Positions 35,370-45,500 of a DNA stretch of 64,000 bases are shown piece after piece. Each line of letters opens with the position of its first letter. Positions within the stretch are counted from its first letter, which is position 1. Location: the NCBI RefSeq assembly GCF_003324525.1, contig NZ_QGDC01000008.1:124001-188000 (forward strand), in the 5' to 3' direction. A model generated the notes under the pieces. The model worked only from the letters and a program-made list of their open reading frames with translations, did not search any database and was not told the DNA's origin. This DNA comes from Mucilaginibacter hurinus. Its GTDB lineage: Bacteria; Bacteroidota; Bacteroidia; Sphingobacteriales; Sphingobacteriaceae. Position numbers and translations under genes: made by a program.

Positions 35370-35410
35370 AACCAAACGCTTTCAGGATTTCTCCTGAAAG
35401 CGTTTGGTTT
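35368..35410. terminator. Strong bidirectional terminator
   Basis: Perfect 19-base arms run from AAACCAAACG (starting 35368) to CGTTTGGTTT (ending 35410) with a 5-base loop. It overlaps the DUF983 stop codon and lies between convergent genes. Confidence 0.92.
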
Positions 35411-35445
35411 TAAATTTATCTGGCTTTACACCGCCTGGCAATTAA

Positions 35446-36351
35446 CTATCTTTTAGCAACTGCCGGGTCGAATAACAACGGGAAAAACTGCCCTGCCATT
35501 AATTCGCCCTCAGGTATGCCTGGTATACCTTTTAAGATTTCCTCATTGGAGTTTGATTGTGTGCCATCGGCGAATACATTAAGCACAAATGCGCGACGAG
35601 ATATATCTGAACGGTTTTCGTATGAACCATGCACCATCAGCGGGTGGTGGAATGAGCCATAACCTTTTTTCATCTCAATAGGGATTGGTTTAAACTCCGC
35701 TTTTTGCTGTTCTGTTAAATAATCCATTAAACCTTCCATATCGCCTGCAAGTTCAGGTTTGTCAAGCAATCCCCATTTATGGCTTCCCGGACTGTAATAC
35801 AGGCAACCGTTATCTTTGGTAGCATCATCCAACCCTATCCAGCAAGTAAGGTGCTGCATTGGTGCGGTACGTGTCCAGTATGAATAATCCTGGTGCCAGG
35901 CAACTACGCCCCCATGCTTGGCCGGCTTGCAAAATAATTGGTCATGCCAAAAGCGTACTGGTTTATCACCCAGTAACTGGCTGGCAGCCATTAAAAAAGC
36001 CGGGTTGTATAGTACATCATGAAAACCTTCTGTTATGCGCCAGGCACCTAATGCGTGAAACAATACAGTCTCCGGATTTCCAGACTCGTTTGAGAAAAAG
36101 TAATAAAACAATGAATTACCAGGATGCTCTGCTGATGATATCCCTACCAATTCGGCATTCAACTTATCAACCTGCCATTCTTCCAACAGTTTGATATTAT
36201 TTAAATACCCATTTTCATGATAAAATGCTATTTGCTCATCGGTGAGCCTGTATTTATCCCATTCTTCCGCTGTTTGCGGCGTTTTAAACATATCTGAAAT
36301 AAGGGCGTGTATAGTTGATAGGTCTTTTACTTCCGCTGTTGCAATACTCAT
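35446..36351 (-). CDS. Phytanoyl-CoA dioxygenase (PhyH) family protein
   Basis: This is a 301-residue Fe(II)/2-oxoglutarate-dependent oxygenase-fold protein. The metal facial triad is suggested by AWHQDYSYW (His153-x-Asp155) and the distal His in HHPLMVHGSYEN. RRAFVLNVFADG provides an Arg suited to 2-oxoglutarate. At about 300 residues it matches PhyH/ectoine hydroxylase-like proteins. The substrate is unknown. It is a single gene. Confidence 0.9.
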   Translation of the reverse strand: MSIATAEVKDLSTIHALISDMFKTPQTAEEWDKYRLTDEQIAFYHENGYLNNIKLLEEWQVDKLNAELVGISSAEHPGNSLFYYFFSNESGNPETVLFHALGAWRITEGFHDVLYNPAFLMAASQLLGDKPVRFWHDQLFCKPAKHGGVVAWHQDYSYWTRTAPMQHLTCWIGLDDATKDNGCLYYSPGSHKWGLLDKPELAGDMEGLMDYLTEQQKAEFKPIPIEMKKGYGSFHHPLMVHGSYENRSDISRRAFVLNVFADGTQSNSNEEILKGIPGIPEGELMAGQFFPLLFDPAVAKR

Positions 36352-36702
36352 AATGGTTAAAATTTAGTGTAGTGATTTAATATGTTTATACATAGGTACA
36401 TATTTAGCAAGTACTTTGCAAATTTTTTTTTAGTTATCGGCTTCCGTCCAACACTAAAGTTAGAAATTGTATGTAATTAATCACAGTTTAAAAAAATCCA
36501 AAATGCTTCCCGGTCACTAATTACAAGTAACATTTTTGTCACAACGTTCAATAACTTTTTTAACCTGTTAAACCCTGGCGTAGCTGCTTAGTTTAACATT
36601 TAAACAACTACCGGCAATATGATGATGTGAGCTGGTAACGTGATAGTGCGTTAAGCGTTGCCGGTAGTTGTATTTATTATTTTGAACTAAAACTTTAATA
36701 AA
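36352..36702. other. Intergenic region holding a long hairpin
   Basis: This 351-base spacer between divergent genes has no credible coding frame. Its right end contains the hairpin at 36604-36671 described separately; the left part is A/T-rich and presumably holds the promoter of the PhyH gene. Confidence 0.5.
36604..36671 (+). promoter_or_regulatory. Long hairpin in the leader of the repetitive secreted protein gene
   Basis: Perfect 14-base arms ACAACTACCGGCAA (36604-36617) and TTGCCGGTAGTTGT (36658-36671) enclose a 40-base loop and end 31 bases before the ATG at 36703. With no gene ending immediately upstream, it is unlikely to be an ordinary terminator. It may be a 5' UTR structure or a small RNA. 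Confidence 0.5.
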
Positions 36703-37056
36703 ATGAAAACATTAAAAGTATTTGCGATCGCTGTGCTAACATTCGGAGCCGTGTCTGCTGCTAATGCGCAGGTTGGCATAAGTATACAGGCAAATTTTGG
36801 CCGCACCGCACCCTATCTGCCTATTTACACTGAACCGGTATATGTTGAGCGGCCTGTAGTATATCATCGCCCTGAGGTAGTATACGTTGAGCGCCCTGTG
36901 GTATATCATCGCCGGCCGGTAGTGTATCATAACCGCACTGTAGTGGTAGATAAGTCAGTACGTTATCGTGATGATTACCGCCATAACCGCAAGTTCATTA
37001 AATATAAAAAACACGGGCACGGCAAGCACTGGAAACACGCACGTTATCGTGACTAG
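36703..37056 (+). CDS. Small secreted Tyr/His/Arg-rich repetitive protein
   Basis: This 117-residue protein has a signal peptide (about 1-22, ending SAANAQ). The middle consists of imperfect repeats of the unit VYVERPVVYHRP (three to four copies). The C-terminus is basic and His/Lys-rich (KKHGHGKHWKHARYRD). No enzyme motifs are present. A surface, cell-wall or metal-binding role is possible but unproven. The gene is flanked by a leader hairpin and a downstream terminator. Confidence 0.8.
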   Translation: MKTLKVFAIAVLTFGAVSAANAQVGISIQANFGRTAPYLPIYTEPVYVERPVVYHRPEVVYVERPVVYHRRPVVYHNRTVVVDKSVRYRDDYRHNRKFIKYKKHGHGKHWKHARYRD

Positions 37057-37090
37057 CTTTTATTGTTGACATTTCCTGCATTAGCTTTGA

Positions 37091-37123
37091 AAAATGCCCC
37101 TGGATAAACTACAGGGGCATTTT
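37091..37123 (+). terminator. Terminator of the repetitive secreted protein gene
   Basis: Perfect arms AAAATGCCCCTG (37091-37102) and CAGGGGCATTTT (37112-37123) enclose a 9-base loop and are followed by further T bases, 35 bases after the stop codon. Confidence 0.88.
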
Positions 37124-37210
37124 TGTTAAGGTAGCGGCCTTAAGGTACTAGCGCCTTATTTTTACGCTTTAATTACTATTGATTTAACAAATTACAGCAT
37201 TTTTGCACCC

Positions 37211-38461
37211 ATGCGCAGAGGCGGTTTTTTTACTTTTTTTATTATACTGGCAGCCATCACATTATTGCTGGACTGGTACATTTATTCAGGCTTGCGGACC
37301 TGGGCCTCTGATTGGCAGCCACGCTGGCGCTTTATATTAACCTGGGGATACATAATCCTTTCGTTAGCTGTAACAGCCACGTTTTTGTTTGCTATTTTAT
37401 ATGTAGACATGTCGCACGGGATGAGTCATTTCCATTCGTGGGCGCTAAGCGTATTCCTGGCGTTTTTTGTAAGTAAACTAGTATTTGTTATTGTACTTTC
37501 ATTGGGGGATTTGGGAAGATTTGTTGTGGGTATTACACAAAATGCAGGACGTGGCGAGCATACAGAACCCTATTTTCCGGCCAGGCGTAAGTTTATAAGT
37601 GAACTGGCTGTGTTGTTAGCTGCTATACCGTTTGCCAGCTTTTTTTACGCCATGTTTAGGGGAAAATATGATTACAAGGTGCATAAGCATACCGTTTATT
37701 TTAAAGAACTGCCACAGGCCTTTGATGGGTTTACCATTACGCAAATATCAGATTTCCATGCGGGCAGTGTAGATAACCCAGAGGCGATGCAAAAAGGTAT
37801 TGACCTTGTGATTGCCCAAAAAAGTGATCTGTTTGTTTTTACCGGCGACATGGTAAACAATCTTGCCGAAGAAGTAGCACCTTTTATTAACCGGTTAAGT
37901 AAGATAAAAGCGCAATACGGTCAATATTCAGTATTAGGAAACCATGACTATGGCGATTATATTCAATGGGACAGCCAGAAGGCAAAAGAAGAGAATCTTG
38001 AACAGCTTAAAAAGCATCATAAAGCCATGGGATTCCGCTTGCTACGTGATGAGGCAATACCTTTAGAAAAGGATGGCGAAAAAATATACCTGTTAGGCGT
38101 AGAGAATTGGGGGCATGGCTTTGTTCAAAAGGGAGATCTGGATATTGCGCTTCGCAATGTTGACAAAGACGCTTTTAAAGTGCTGCTATCCCATGACCCT
38201 ACCCACTGGGAGCAAAAAGTGAGATATCATGCTACTCCTGTCCACCTCACACTATCAGGTCACACGCATGGGGCGCAGTTCGGTATAGAGACAGAGGGTT
38301 TCAGGTGGAGCCCTGTACAATATCGTTACCTGCAATGGGCAGGCTTTGCAACGCACCATAATCGTAAACTTTACGTAAATCGCGGCTTCGGCTTCCTGGC
38401 TTTTAGCGGCAGGCTTGGCATTTGGCCGGAAATAACTGTACTTACCCTTAAAAGAGGCTGA
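37211..38461 (+). CDS. Membrane-anchored metallophosphoesterase (YkuE/YaeI-like)
   Basis: This is a 416-residue protein. About four N-terminal membrane helices (residues 1-160) precede a calcineurin-type phosphoesterase domain. Metal-site motifs in order are QISDFHAGS, FTGDMVNN, LGNHDYGDY, LLSHDPTHW and LSGHTHGAQFG. Related YaeI/YkuE proteins have been linked to cell-envelope or lipid phosphate cleavage; the substrate here is not known. It is a single gene with a terminator upstream. Confidence 0.92.
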   Translation: MRRGGFFTFFIILAAITLLLDWYIYSGLRTWASDWQPRWRFILTWGYIILSLAVTATFLFAILYVDMSHGMSHFHSWALSVFLAFFVSKLVFVIVLSLGDLGRFVVGITQNAGRGEHTEPYFPARRKFISELAVLLAAIPFASFFYAMFRGKYDYKVHKHTVYFKELPQAFDGFTITQISDFHAGSVDNPEAMQKGIDLVIAQKSDLFVFTGDMVNNLAEEVAPFINRLSKIKAQYGQYSVLGNHDYGDYIQWDSQKAKEENLEQLKKHHKAMGFRLLRDEAIPLEKDGEKIYLLGVENWGHGFVQKGDLDIALRNVDKDAFKVLLSHDPTHWEQKVRYHATPVHLTLSGHTHGAQFGIETEGFRWSPVQYRYLQWAGFATHHNRKLYVNRGFGFLAFSGRLGIWPEITVLTLKRG

Positions 38462-38591
38462 TCAACTTGTTTGTAAAACCTGCTTTTTTTTGAAATAATA
38501 TTGTGTTATCTTTTTAGTCGTGTTCAGCGTATGAGGAAGTAATCGTGGCATAATAAATGCTTTATATGCAACAACACATATATTAAGCATT

Positions 38592-38798
38592 ATGGAAACC
38601 AAATATATTGAACAACCACGTAACACCAATACGTTTAAAGCCACCCCTCAAACCAGCGTTTGGCAAGAAGTGAAACCTTTCGTAAAATTCGGGTTTAAGG
38701 CACTCGGTATTATGGCGGGTGCACTTATAGCCATTGTAAAAGCCATTCCAAAGCCAACAGATGATAAGCCAACCGGCAGGGTGATAAAAGTTAAGTAG
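38592..38798 (+). CDS. Small hypothetical protein with one hydrophobic segment
   Basis: This 68-residue protein has a polar N-terminus, a central stretch KFGFKALGIMAGALIAIVKAIP that is moderately hydrophobic, and a basic tail. It is not recognised as a named family. The coding frame is clear and well spaced from its neighbours. It may be a single-helix membrane protein. Confidence 0.6.
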   Translation: METKYIEQPRNTNTFKATPQTSVWQEVKPFVKFGFKALGIMAGALIAIVKAIPKPTDDKPTGRVIKVK

Positions 38799-39064
38799 TT
38801 TTAAGACGGATTTTAATGAAAAATAGATCCTCAACCGCAATAAAATAGTTACCGTTGGTCAAAAAACTACCCGAAAGCACCATTTAATCCGGATTTTATC
38901 GAAAAAAAGACTACAAATTAAGTAGTTGTTTTTTAAGCATTTACGAGATATCGTCGTTTTTTGCAATCGATATACTAAAAAAAGTTTACAACAAGCTTCA
39001 TTTCATTGCGTTATAGTTTGGAATTGTTTATCTATAGTTAATTAAAAACAAAACACTAAAAACT

Positions 39065-39208
39065 ATGAAAAAGTTATTAAGCGTGCTGATACTTTCAGCT
39101 TTCACTTTAGGAACATTCGCGCAGACGGCGCCTAAAGACACCACTAAAAAAACTACTAAAACTGATACCACCAAAACAGATACTACAAAGAAAATGAAGA
39201 AAAAATAA
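39065..39208 (+). CDS. Very small secreted Thr/Lys-rich peptide
   Basis: This 47-residue frame has a good signal peptide (MKKLLSVLILSAFTLGTFAQ) and a mature part made almost only of Thr, Lys and Asp in short DTTKK-type repeats. The downstream terminator at 39257-39286 supports a real transcription unit. Short Thr/Lys-rich exported peptides of this type occur in Sphingobacteriaceae; their role is not known. Confidence 0.65.
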   Translation: MKKLLSVLILSAFTLGTFAQTAPKDTTKKTTKTDTTKTDTTKKMKKK

Positions 39209-39256
39209 TCTTCTGATAAAACGGGTGTTGCTTATACCCGTGGAGTATCAAATGTT

Positions 39257-39286
39257 ACCCCGGCAATATTTAAATGTTGCCGGGGT
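39257..39286 (+). terminator. Terminator after the small secreted peptide gene
   Basis: Perfect 10-base arms ACCCCGGCAA (39257-39266) and TTGCCGGGGT (39277-39286) with an AT-rich loop are followed by TTTATTTG. A weaker ACGGGT/ACCCGT hairpin lies just upstream. Confidence 0.85.
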
Positions 39287-39374
39287 TTTATTTGAGGTGA
39301 ATCCTGACAATATTCTGCCCTTTTTTGAAAAAATAAGTGTTATTATTTTGCATGTGCTTTAATATGTTTGCTGC

Positions 39375-40007
39375 ATGATACGTAAGCCTGACAGCCTGAT
39401 TTTTGACATGGACGGTACCCTTTGGGATGCAGTAGACCTTTATACCAGCGCATGGAACATGATACTTAACCACTGTGGGATAACCTCACAATTTTCGCGT
39501 GCCGAGATGGCAGGTATGGTTGGCTGGGAGGGTCAAAAAGTTATGGACACCCTGATGCCCGGACTTGACCGCGACAAACAACTTGACATATACAATAAGG
39601 TAAATCAAAAACAATCCCAGATTTCGCAGGATGGATGCATTATATATGACGGGGTTAAAGAAGGGCTTGCACAATTAGCAGCCAGGTATAAGCTATTTAT
39701 AGTAAGTAATTGTGCGGAGGGCGTTATACGCCGTTTTATAAACTGGGCCGGCATTGATGACTTTATTACCGACGAAGTAGCTTACGGTGTTAACCACAAG
39801 CCCAAAAACCATAACATTAAGTTATTGATTGATAGATATAATTTAAAAAGTCCGGTTTATATTGGTGATACCGACGGCGACAGCGTGCAAAGCCAGATAG
39901 CAGGCGTACCTTTTGTACTGGTTACTTATGGTTTCGGCACTACAAACAATTACGATTTGAAGTTTGACAACTTTACTGAACTAACAAACTACTTCAAGGA
40001 ATTATAA
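39375..40007 (+). CDS. HAD-superfamily phosphatase (phosphoglycolate-phosphatase-like)
   Basis: This 210-residue protein has the HAD motifs FDMDGTLWD (motif I), LFIVSNCAEG (motif II) and VYIGDTDGD (motif IV), plus a cap domain after motif I. Motif III Lys is expected near NHKPKNHN. It resembles Gph/PGPase-like small-molecule phosphatases. A close paralogue lies at 47495-48139. The substrate is unknown. Confidence 0.9.
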   Translation: MIRKPDSLIFDMDGTLWDAVDLYTSAWNMILNHCGITSQFSRAEMAGMVGWEGQKVMDTLMPGLDRDKQLDIYNKVNQKQSQISQDGCIIYDGVKEGLAQLAARYKLFIVSNCAEGVIRRFINWAGIDDFITDEVAYGVNHKPKNHNIKLLIDRYNLKSPVYIGDTDGDSVQSQIAGVPFVLVTYGFGTTNNYDLKFDNFTELTNYFKEL

Positions 40008-40064
40008 CAATGAATGCCTTTCACGCCGGCGGCGCAAAAGGCATTCAAAGGTTTGGGCATTATA

Positions 40065-40862
40065 TTATACTGAGGTATTATGCACATAATCTGTTTGTTT
40101 GTGTTTTTCAAGCCATTCATTTATATACCTTGCAACTTCCTCCCAACCCGGTTCGCCACATATATAGTGGCTGCGGTTAGCAAACGTTTTAAAATCCGTA
40201 ATGCTGACCTCATCAGTGTAAGCTTCGGCGTTCTTTTTAGTGAGTGATGCCGGTATAATCTGGTCATTTTCGCCGGCGATCAACAGCAAGGGGCGATGAG
40301 GCATATCCAAATCTATGTGTCCGTCTGTACCCATGCAATCGCGTAATACATTTCTGCTATCATGAGTGGCAAACTCGTCATATGCTAATTTGGCCCCTTC
40401 GGGGCTTAAAGTATTACAAAATGCACCATGAAAACTTTCCTCATCCATAAAAAATGGCTCGTTTCCTTTAAGCGGATTGGCTATAAGGGCACTATTTTTT
40501 ATAAAACCCCAGTCGAATGAAAGCATTGCGTTTGGCGCTACAGAACTAATAGCCACCCCGGTTTTGATTAAGCCCTTGGCCAGTAAAATTTGTGTTATTA
40601 ATCCGCCTACCGAATGGCCTATTACTATAGGCGGTTTTTCCTGCGCTTTCACAACGGCTTCTATTTCTGCAATTATATCCTGTAAATGCAAGTCGCCAAG
40701 TCCCTCCGGCGGGTTAGTACGCAACTCTTCAGGATCGCCATCATGTAAAGGCCATGCAGGCGTTATACAATTGTAGCCTTGCCCGGTAAAATAATTAGTC
40801 CATTTCTCCCAGCTTTTAGGATTCTGGAACATTCCGTGAATAAATACTATTGTGCTTCCCAT
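40065..40862 (-). CDS. Alpha/beta hydrolase
   Basis: This is a 265-residue alpha/beta-hydrolase fold protein. The nucleophile elbow GHSVGGL is intact, preceded by the oxyanion-hole region FIHGMFQNPKSWEKW. A late acid (GENDQIIP) and His (RSHYICGEPG) complete the likely triad. No signal peptide is present. It is a cytoplasmic esterase/lipase-type enzyme of unknown substrate. Confidence 0.9.
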   Translation of the reverse strand: MGSTIVFIHGMFQNPKSWEKWTNYFTGQGYNCITPAWPLHDGDPEELRTNPPEGLGDLHLQDIIAEIEAVVKAQEKPPIVIGHSVGGLITQILLAKGLIKTGVAISSVAPNAMLSFDWGFIKNSALIANPLKGNEPFFMDEESFHGAFCNTLSPEGAKLAYDEFATHDSRNVLRDCMGTDGHIDLDMPHRPLLLIAGENDQIIPASLTKKNAEAYTDEVSITDFKTFANRSHYICGEPGWEEVARYINEWLEKHKQTDYVHNTSV

Positions 40863-40983
40863 TGGTATGTTTTTTACAGAAGTTCAATAAAAAACATACC
40901 AAGTATCGCTCATTTTTATTTAAAGAAAAAAAAGCTCACAACAATAAGTTTAATTAATTTATTGTCAGATATTTAAACAATAA

Positions 40984-41646
40984 TTATTCAACATCAATTC
41001 CTTCGCCAATAGCCAGCACTTCGTGGAATAGTATGCCTTGCTTTTCAAAATGTCGTTTATAATTGGCATACCGTTGCTTAATAAAAAAGTCGCGGGCGTA
41101 GCCATCATGCACCGGCAGCACCTGTCTTGGCTGCAGTTTATCTGCAAAAGCAGCTATTTTAAGTTCATTGGCGAATGGCGCCATTGTTACCATTAACAAC
41201 ACGTCAATTCCTTTATAGGCCAGTAATTCGTCACTTAATGTATCAACGGGATGCAACACCTTATTATTGATTACAAACGCTGTCATTTGCGGCGCAGGGT
41301 TATCCAACAAAGGTTCGTGCGTTACAGGTACTGCCTCCAGGATAAATGGTCCTATCTCATGTTTCCCGCTTTCGATTAAACTGAAAGGCAGGCCAGCCTT
41401 TTGCAATTGTTCACCTACCTGCTTATTGGTGTATATTTTAGCATTATTTAGGGCTAAAATGCTTTTTAGTATATCTAAATCAAAATGGTCGGGGTGGATA
41501 TGTGTAATTACAATGCTGTCAGTATCGGCAAACATATCTGCGGTTACACGGCCCTCGGCAAATGAAAATTGACCGGGATCAAATAATAGCTTATACCCGT
41601 CCTGCTCAAAAACAAGGCATGAGTGGAGATACTTTTTAATCTTCAT
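40984..41646 (-). CDS. Metallo-beta-lactamase fold hydrolase (UlaG-like)
   Basis: This 220-residue protein has the metal-binding motif THIHPDHFD and a late His region (LPVHDGYARDF). It resembles the UlaG/MBL-fold phosphodiesterase/lactonase group. The frame is complete, without a signal peptide. The substrate is unknown. It lies in a minus-strand run with the zincless Fpg/Nei gene, 94 bases away. Confidence 0.85.
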   Translation of the reverse strand: MKIKKYLHSCLVFEQDGYKLLFDPGQFSFAEGRVTADMFADTDSIVITHIHPDHFDLDILKSILALNNAKIYTNKQVGEQLQKAGLPFSLIESGKHEIGPFILEAVPVTHEPLLDNPAPQMTAFVINNKVLHPVDTLSDELLAYKGIDVLLMVTMAPFANELKIAAFADKLQPRQVLPVHDGYARDFFIKQRYANYKRHFEKQGILFHEVLAIGEGIDVE

Positions 41647-41739
41647 AATGATTTAAACCTGTTAGATACACATAAGGTTTGGCCTATTTTTAGGGGACTG
41701 TTATCTGCGGATAAGTTAATGTAATATAACATGTGGATT

Positions 41740-42513
41740 TCATTCAAACAACTCCTGCTCATCGGTATAATACGTTTTGCGCGAATCGCTTTTGATCTTT
41801 ATTTCAGCGCCGGTAGGACTATGAGTTTTCTTATGGTTATGTATCAGCATAAAATCGCGTACTTCGCCATTTATAATTTCAGGATCAAACTTCAATATCT
41901 GCTTTTCCGCTTCGGTAAGCACCTTTCTTATTGATTTTACCAGTTGCTTTATTTTATCTTCAGGAATTTTGTTGCCTGCAGAAAATGGGGAAATGCTGGC
42001 ATGCCACAAAATTTCATCCGCATAAGCATTGCCAATGCCTTTTATAATATGCTGATCCATTAATATCGATTTTATATTGGCTTTCTTTTTTGCAAGTACT
42101 GTTTTGAAATATTTTTCAGTCGCTTCTGTAGACAAGGCGTCAGGCGCGCTTTTTGGAGCGGGATTTAAGGTTGGCGTGGCAGCTTTTTGAAAGTCAGTGA
42201 GTGTTAAGCCTGTATCATCGGTAAAATAAATATCCAGTAGCGCGTACTTGTTTTCATTAGCACCTTCAAATAAATACAACTTACCATGCAGCATCAAGTG
42301 CATAGCCAATACATCGTTTTTACTGAAATTGATAAACAGCTCTTTACCATCGCGGTACACTTGTTTCACCTGCTGGCCTATAAGCGTATCATTAAGCTCC
42401 TTTTCGCTTACATTCAGTTTTTTTGAGTACGCGTTAATAGCTTTAACCGTTTTACCGGTTAATTTTTTATTGAGGTTGTAACTAAAAGCTTGCAGGTCGG
42501 GTAACTCAGGCAT
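41740..42513 (-). CDS. Fpg/Nei-family DNA glycosylase with a zincless finger
   Basis: This 257-residue base-excision repair enzyme starts MPELPD (Pro nucleophile and Glu of the MutM type). The helix-two-turn-helix region reads LMDQHIIKGIGNAYADEILW. The C-terminal finger has no cysteines (IHNHKKTHSPTGAEIKIKSD, then RKTYYTDEQ), as in the zincless finger of eukaryotic NEIL1 and related bacterial proteins. It complements the zinc-finger paralogue at 2923-3654. Substrate preference is not decided by sequence. Confidence 0.88.
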   Translation of the reverse strand: MPELPDLQAFSYNLNKKLTGKTVKAINAYSKKLNVSEKELNDTLIGQQVKQVYRDGKELFINFSKNDVLAMHLMLHGKLYLFEGANENKYALLDIYFTDDTGLTLTDFQKAATPTLNPAPKSAPDALSTEATEKYFKTVLAKKKANIKSILMDQHIIKGIGNAYADEILWHASISPFSAGNKIPEDKIKQLVKSIRKVLTEAEKQILKFDPEIINGEVRDFMLIHNHKKTHSPTGAEIKIKSDSRKTYYTDEQELFE

Positions 42514-42567
42514 AACATATTTTTTTAGTTAACACCTGTTTCCAGGCGATTGTTGACTCAGCTATCA

Positions 42568-45500
42568 TTATTCTTCCGTTTCAGCAAGAATGCCTTCAAA
42601 TTTACTCTCATAATCTTTAAGCTGGCGCTCAAGGGTGTTGGCAAGCGCGGTTTGTTTTGCGGCTTTTGCATAACCAGCCATATTGCTTATAATATGTACG
42701 CCAAATTGCACCATTCGTCTATCTATATCTCGCGGATCACTGGTGTATTTAGTGTAATTATAGTTTATCTCATCTGTTAAGTAATCAAAAGTATAGCCGA
42801 TAAACTTGTTGGCTAATTGATAGTCGCCAAGCCTGTACGCCAATTGTGCGATAAAAGCTTTACGTGCGGCCACATCAATAAATGGATTTATATTGGGCAT
42901 CACATCATCATACCTGCGCAGCACTTTTAAAGCAAGGTCGTTTCGTCCTTCGGCCATCAAACCGTCAGCCAATGTCAAAAATGTAGTGGTAAGCACCGAG
43001 TAAAACATGGTTACCGACTGTTCATCAAGAAAATCCGCATGCTTGAAATTGCCAAATTTGAACTTGTTCATCACGTTATCGTACATCACAAGGCTATTTA
43101 TCTTAGCTCCCTGGTCTTCAACTGTGGTATCGGGCTCAAGTGGCAGTAAACGGTAAGTGAATCCCTCGCGGTACATGTAGTTATCCAGGCCAATCATATT
43201 ACTCATTCCTGCAGTAACGGTAAAACATACGGGCCGCTCCCATCTGTTATGTGCCAGGATATCAAGTATTGTTAAATTATTTCTTAGTATCAGGTTTGAG
43301 TTGTAAGTCCACTCCAGCGCGTCGGCTACATCGCGCATTTGGCCGCGGGCCAGTACGTTATTGTTTTCAACTTCATCCCTGTTCACTGTCAACTTAAAAT
43401 TTTTGGTTGGCAGGTAGTTTGCGTGCCTCCCGCTTGTATACTCTACATGCGTACGAGGATCATCAGAAGTTATAAAATCAAACAATTCCTTTAGCTCGAT
43501 ATGGCCCGCCACTTTTGCGTCGCTGTAGAATATAACGTCGCGCGTACCATCTTTATACTTGTCAAAAGGCATGGTAATAGGTAAAGGCGCCGATTGATTT
43601 ATTCTGCGCTGCATCTGACGCACCAGCCAATCACTCGTTAATAAGCTAAGATTAACCAGCCGTACATCCGGCCGTATATTTTCAACCTCCTGGGCATACC
43701 ATAGCGGATAGGTATCATTATCACCAAATGTAAATAGTATAGCATTGGGCGGACACGATATAAGATAATTATAGGCCATATCCCGCGCTGTTAACTTGGT
43801 TGAACGATCGTGTCCGCCCCACTCTTCACAGGCCATCAATACCGGTGCAAAAAGCAAAGAAACGGTAATAGCTATATATACCGAGTTACGTTCAGCCAGT
43901 TTTTGCTTCAGCAGACCGGCTAAGCCTATCACACCTAATCCCACCCATATGGAAAACGCATAAAAAGAGCCCACGTATGAATAATCACGCTCGCGCGGCT
44001 GTACCGATGGTTGATTTACGTAAAGTACGATGGCTATCCCTGTGAAAAACCAAAGCAGGGCAATAACAACAGCATCGCGCCTTTTGTATTTAAAGTGATA
44101 GTACATGCCAAGCAATCCTATTATTAGCGGGAGTCCGTATAGCGGCATGTATGACTTACTTAGGGTAACCGACTTTGGAAGATGGCGTAAACCGTCAAAA
44201 ATACCCGTTGTCCAATTACCATCAAGTCCGGCCATGCTTTGTTGACCGTCCATATCATTATATCGGCCGACAAAGTTCCACATAAAGTACCGCACGTACA
44301 TCTGGTAAATCTGCCAACTGAACATAAAACCCAGGTTGTCTATAAAATTAGGTGGGCGATTATCAGGTATTTGCATCCATTGCTGATAAAACTGCGGATC
44401 CTGCCCATCATTGCTGAACATGCGCGGAAATACGGTATTATGATCCCATACCAACTCTTGCTTATGCCCCGTTAGCTCGTATTTTTTATCTCCTTTACGG
44501 TATTCAGCCGCGCCATCCTTCCGGTCAATGATTTTTGCATCATAAAAAGGCCCATAAAGTAACGGACTTGGTGTGTACTGTATACGGTTTAAATAGCCTG
44601 CCAGCGTAAATGCGTTATCGGGATGGCTATTATTCAATGTAGGGTTGGCGGCAGCACGTATAGGCACATAAGCAAAACAACTGTAACCAAAGTACAGGAA
44701 TGACAGGCACATAAGCGCTACGTTAAGATAATACTTCTTTGTACGTATGCTGTAAATTACTGCGGCTATAAGGGCACCGACAAGCAATGAGAAAAACACC
44801 ACGGCGCCTGTGCCAAAGCCGAAATTTAAAGTGTTTACAAAATAGAAGTCAAACCAGCCACTAAACTTAACGGTGTATTGTATAATGCCATATTGAACAA
44901 AAGCCAGAAAGGCGATGCCCAGCAAAAATACTAAAAAGCCCCTTTTAAAGGTGATGTTGTTATACCTGCGAAAGTAGTAAACCATGGTAAGTGCAGGTAT
45001 GGTAAGCAGGTTTAAAAGGTGTATGCCGATGGAAAGGCCCATAACGTATGCTATAAAAACCAGCCATTTGTCGGCTCCAGGTTCATCTGCATGCGCATCC
45101 CACTTTAATATACCCCAAAACACAACAGCAATGCAAAGCGCCGACAACGCGAACACAATAGTTTCAACTGCCGAAAACCAAAAGGTATCTGAAAATGCGA
45201 AAGCCAGTGCGCCGGTAAGGCCGGCACCCATAATAGCAATATAGCGGTATTTTGATGTGACACGGTATAGACCTGTACCAGCTGTAAGTTTTTTTGCAAG
45301 CGCTGTAATTGTCCAAAATAAAAACATTACCGTGGCTCCACTGGCTATGGCCGAACAAAGGTTTGTAAAATAGGCTACTCTTGAATTATCACCAAAAGAC
45401 AGAAGTGAAAATACTTTACCTATCATGGCAAATAGCGGGTACCCGGGCTGGTGCGATACCTGTAACCGGTATGCGCATGAAATAAATTCACCGCAATCCC

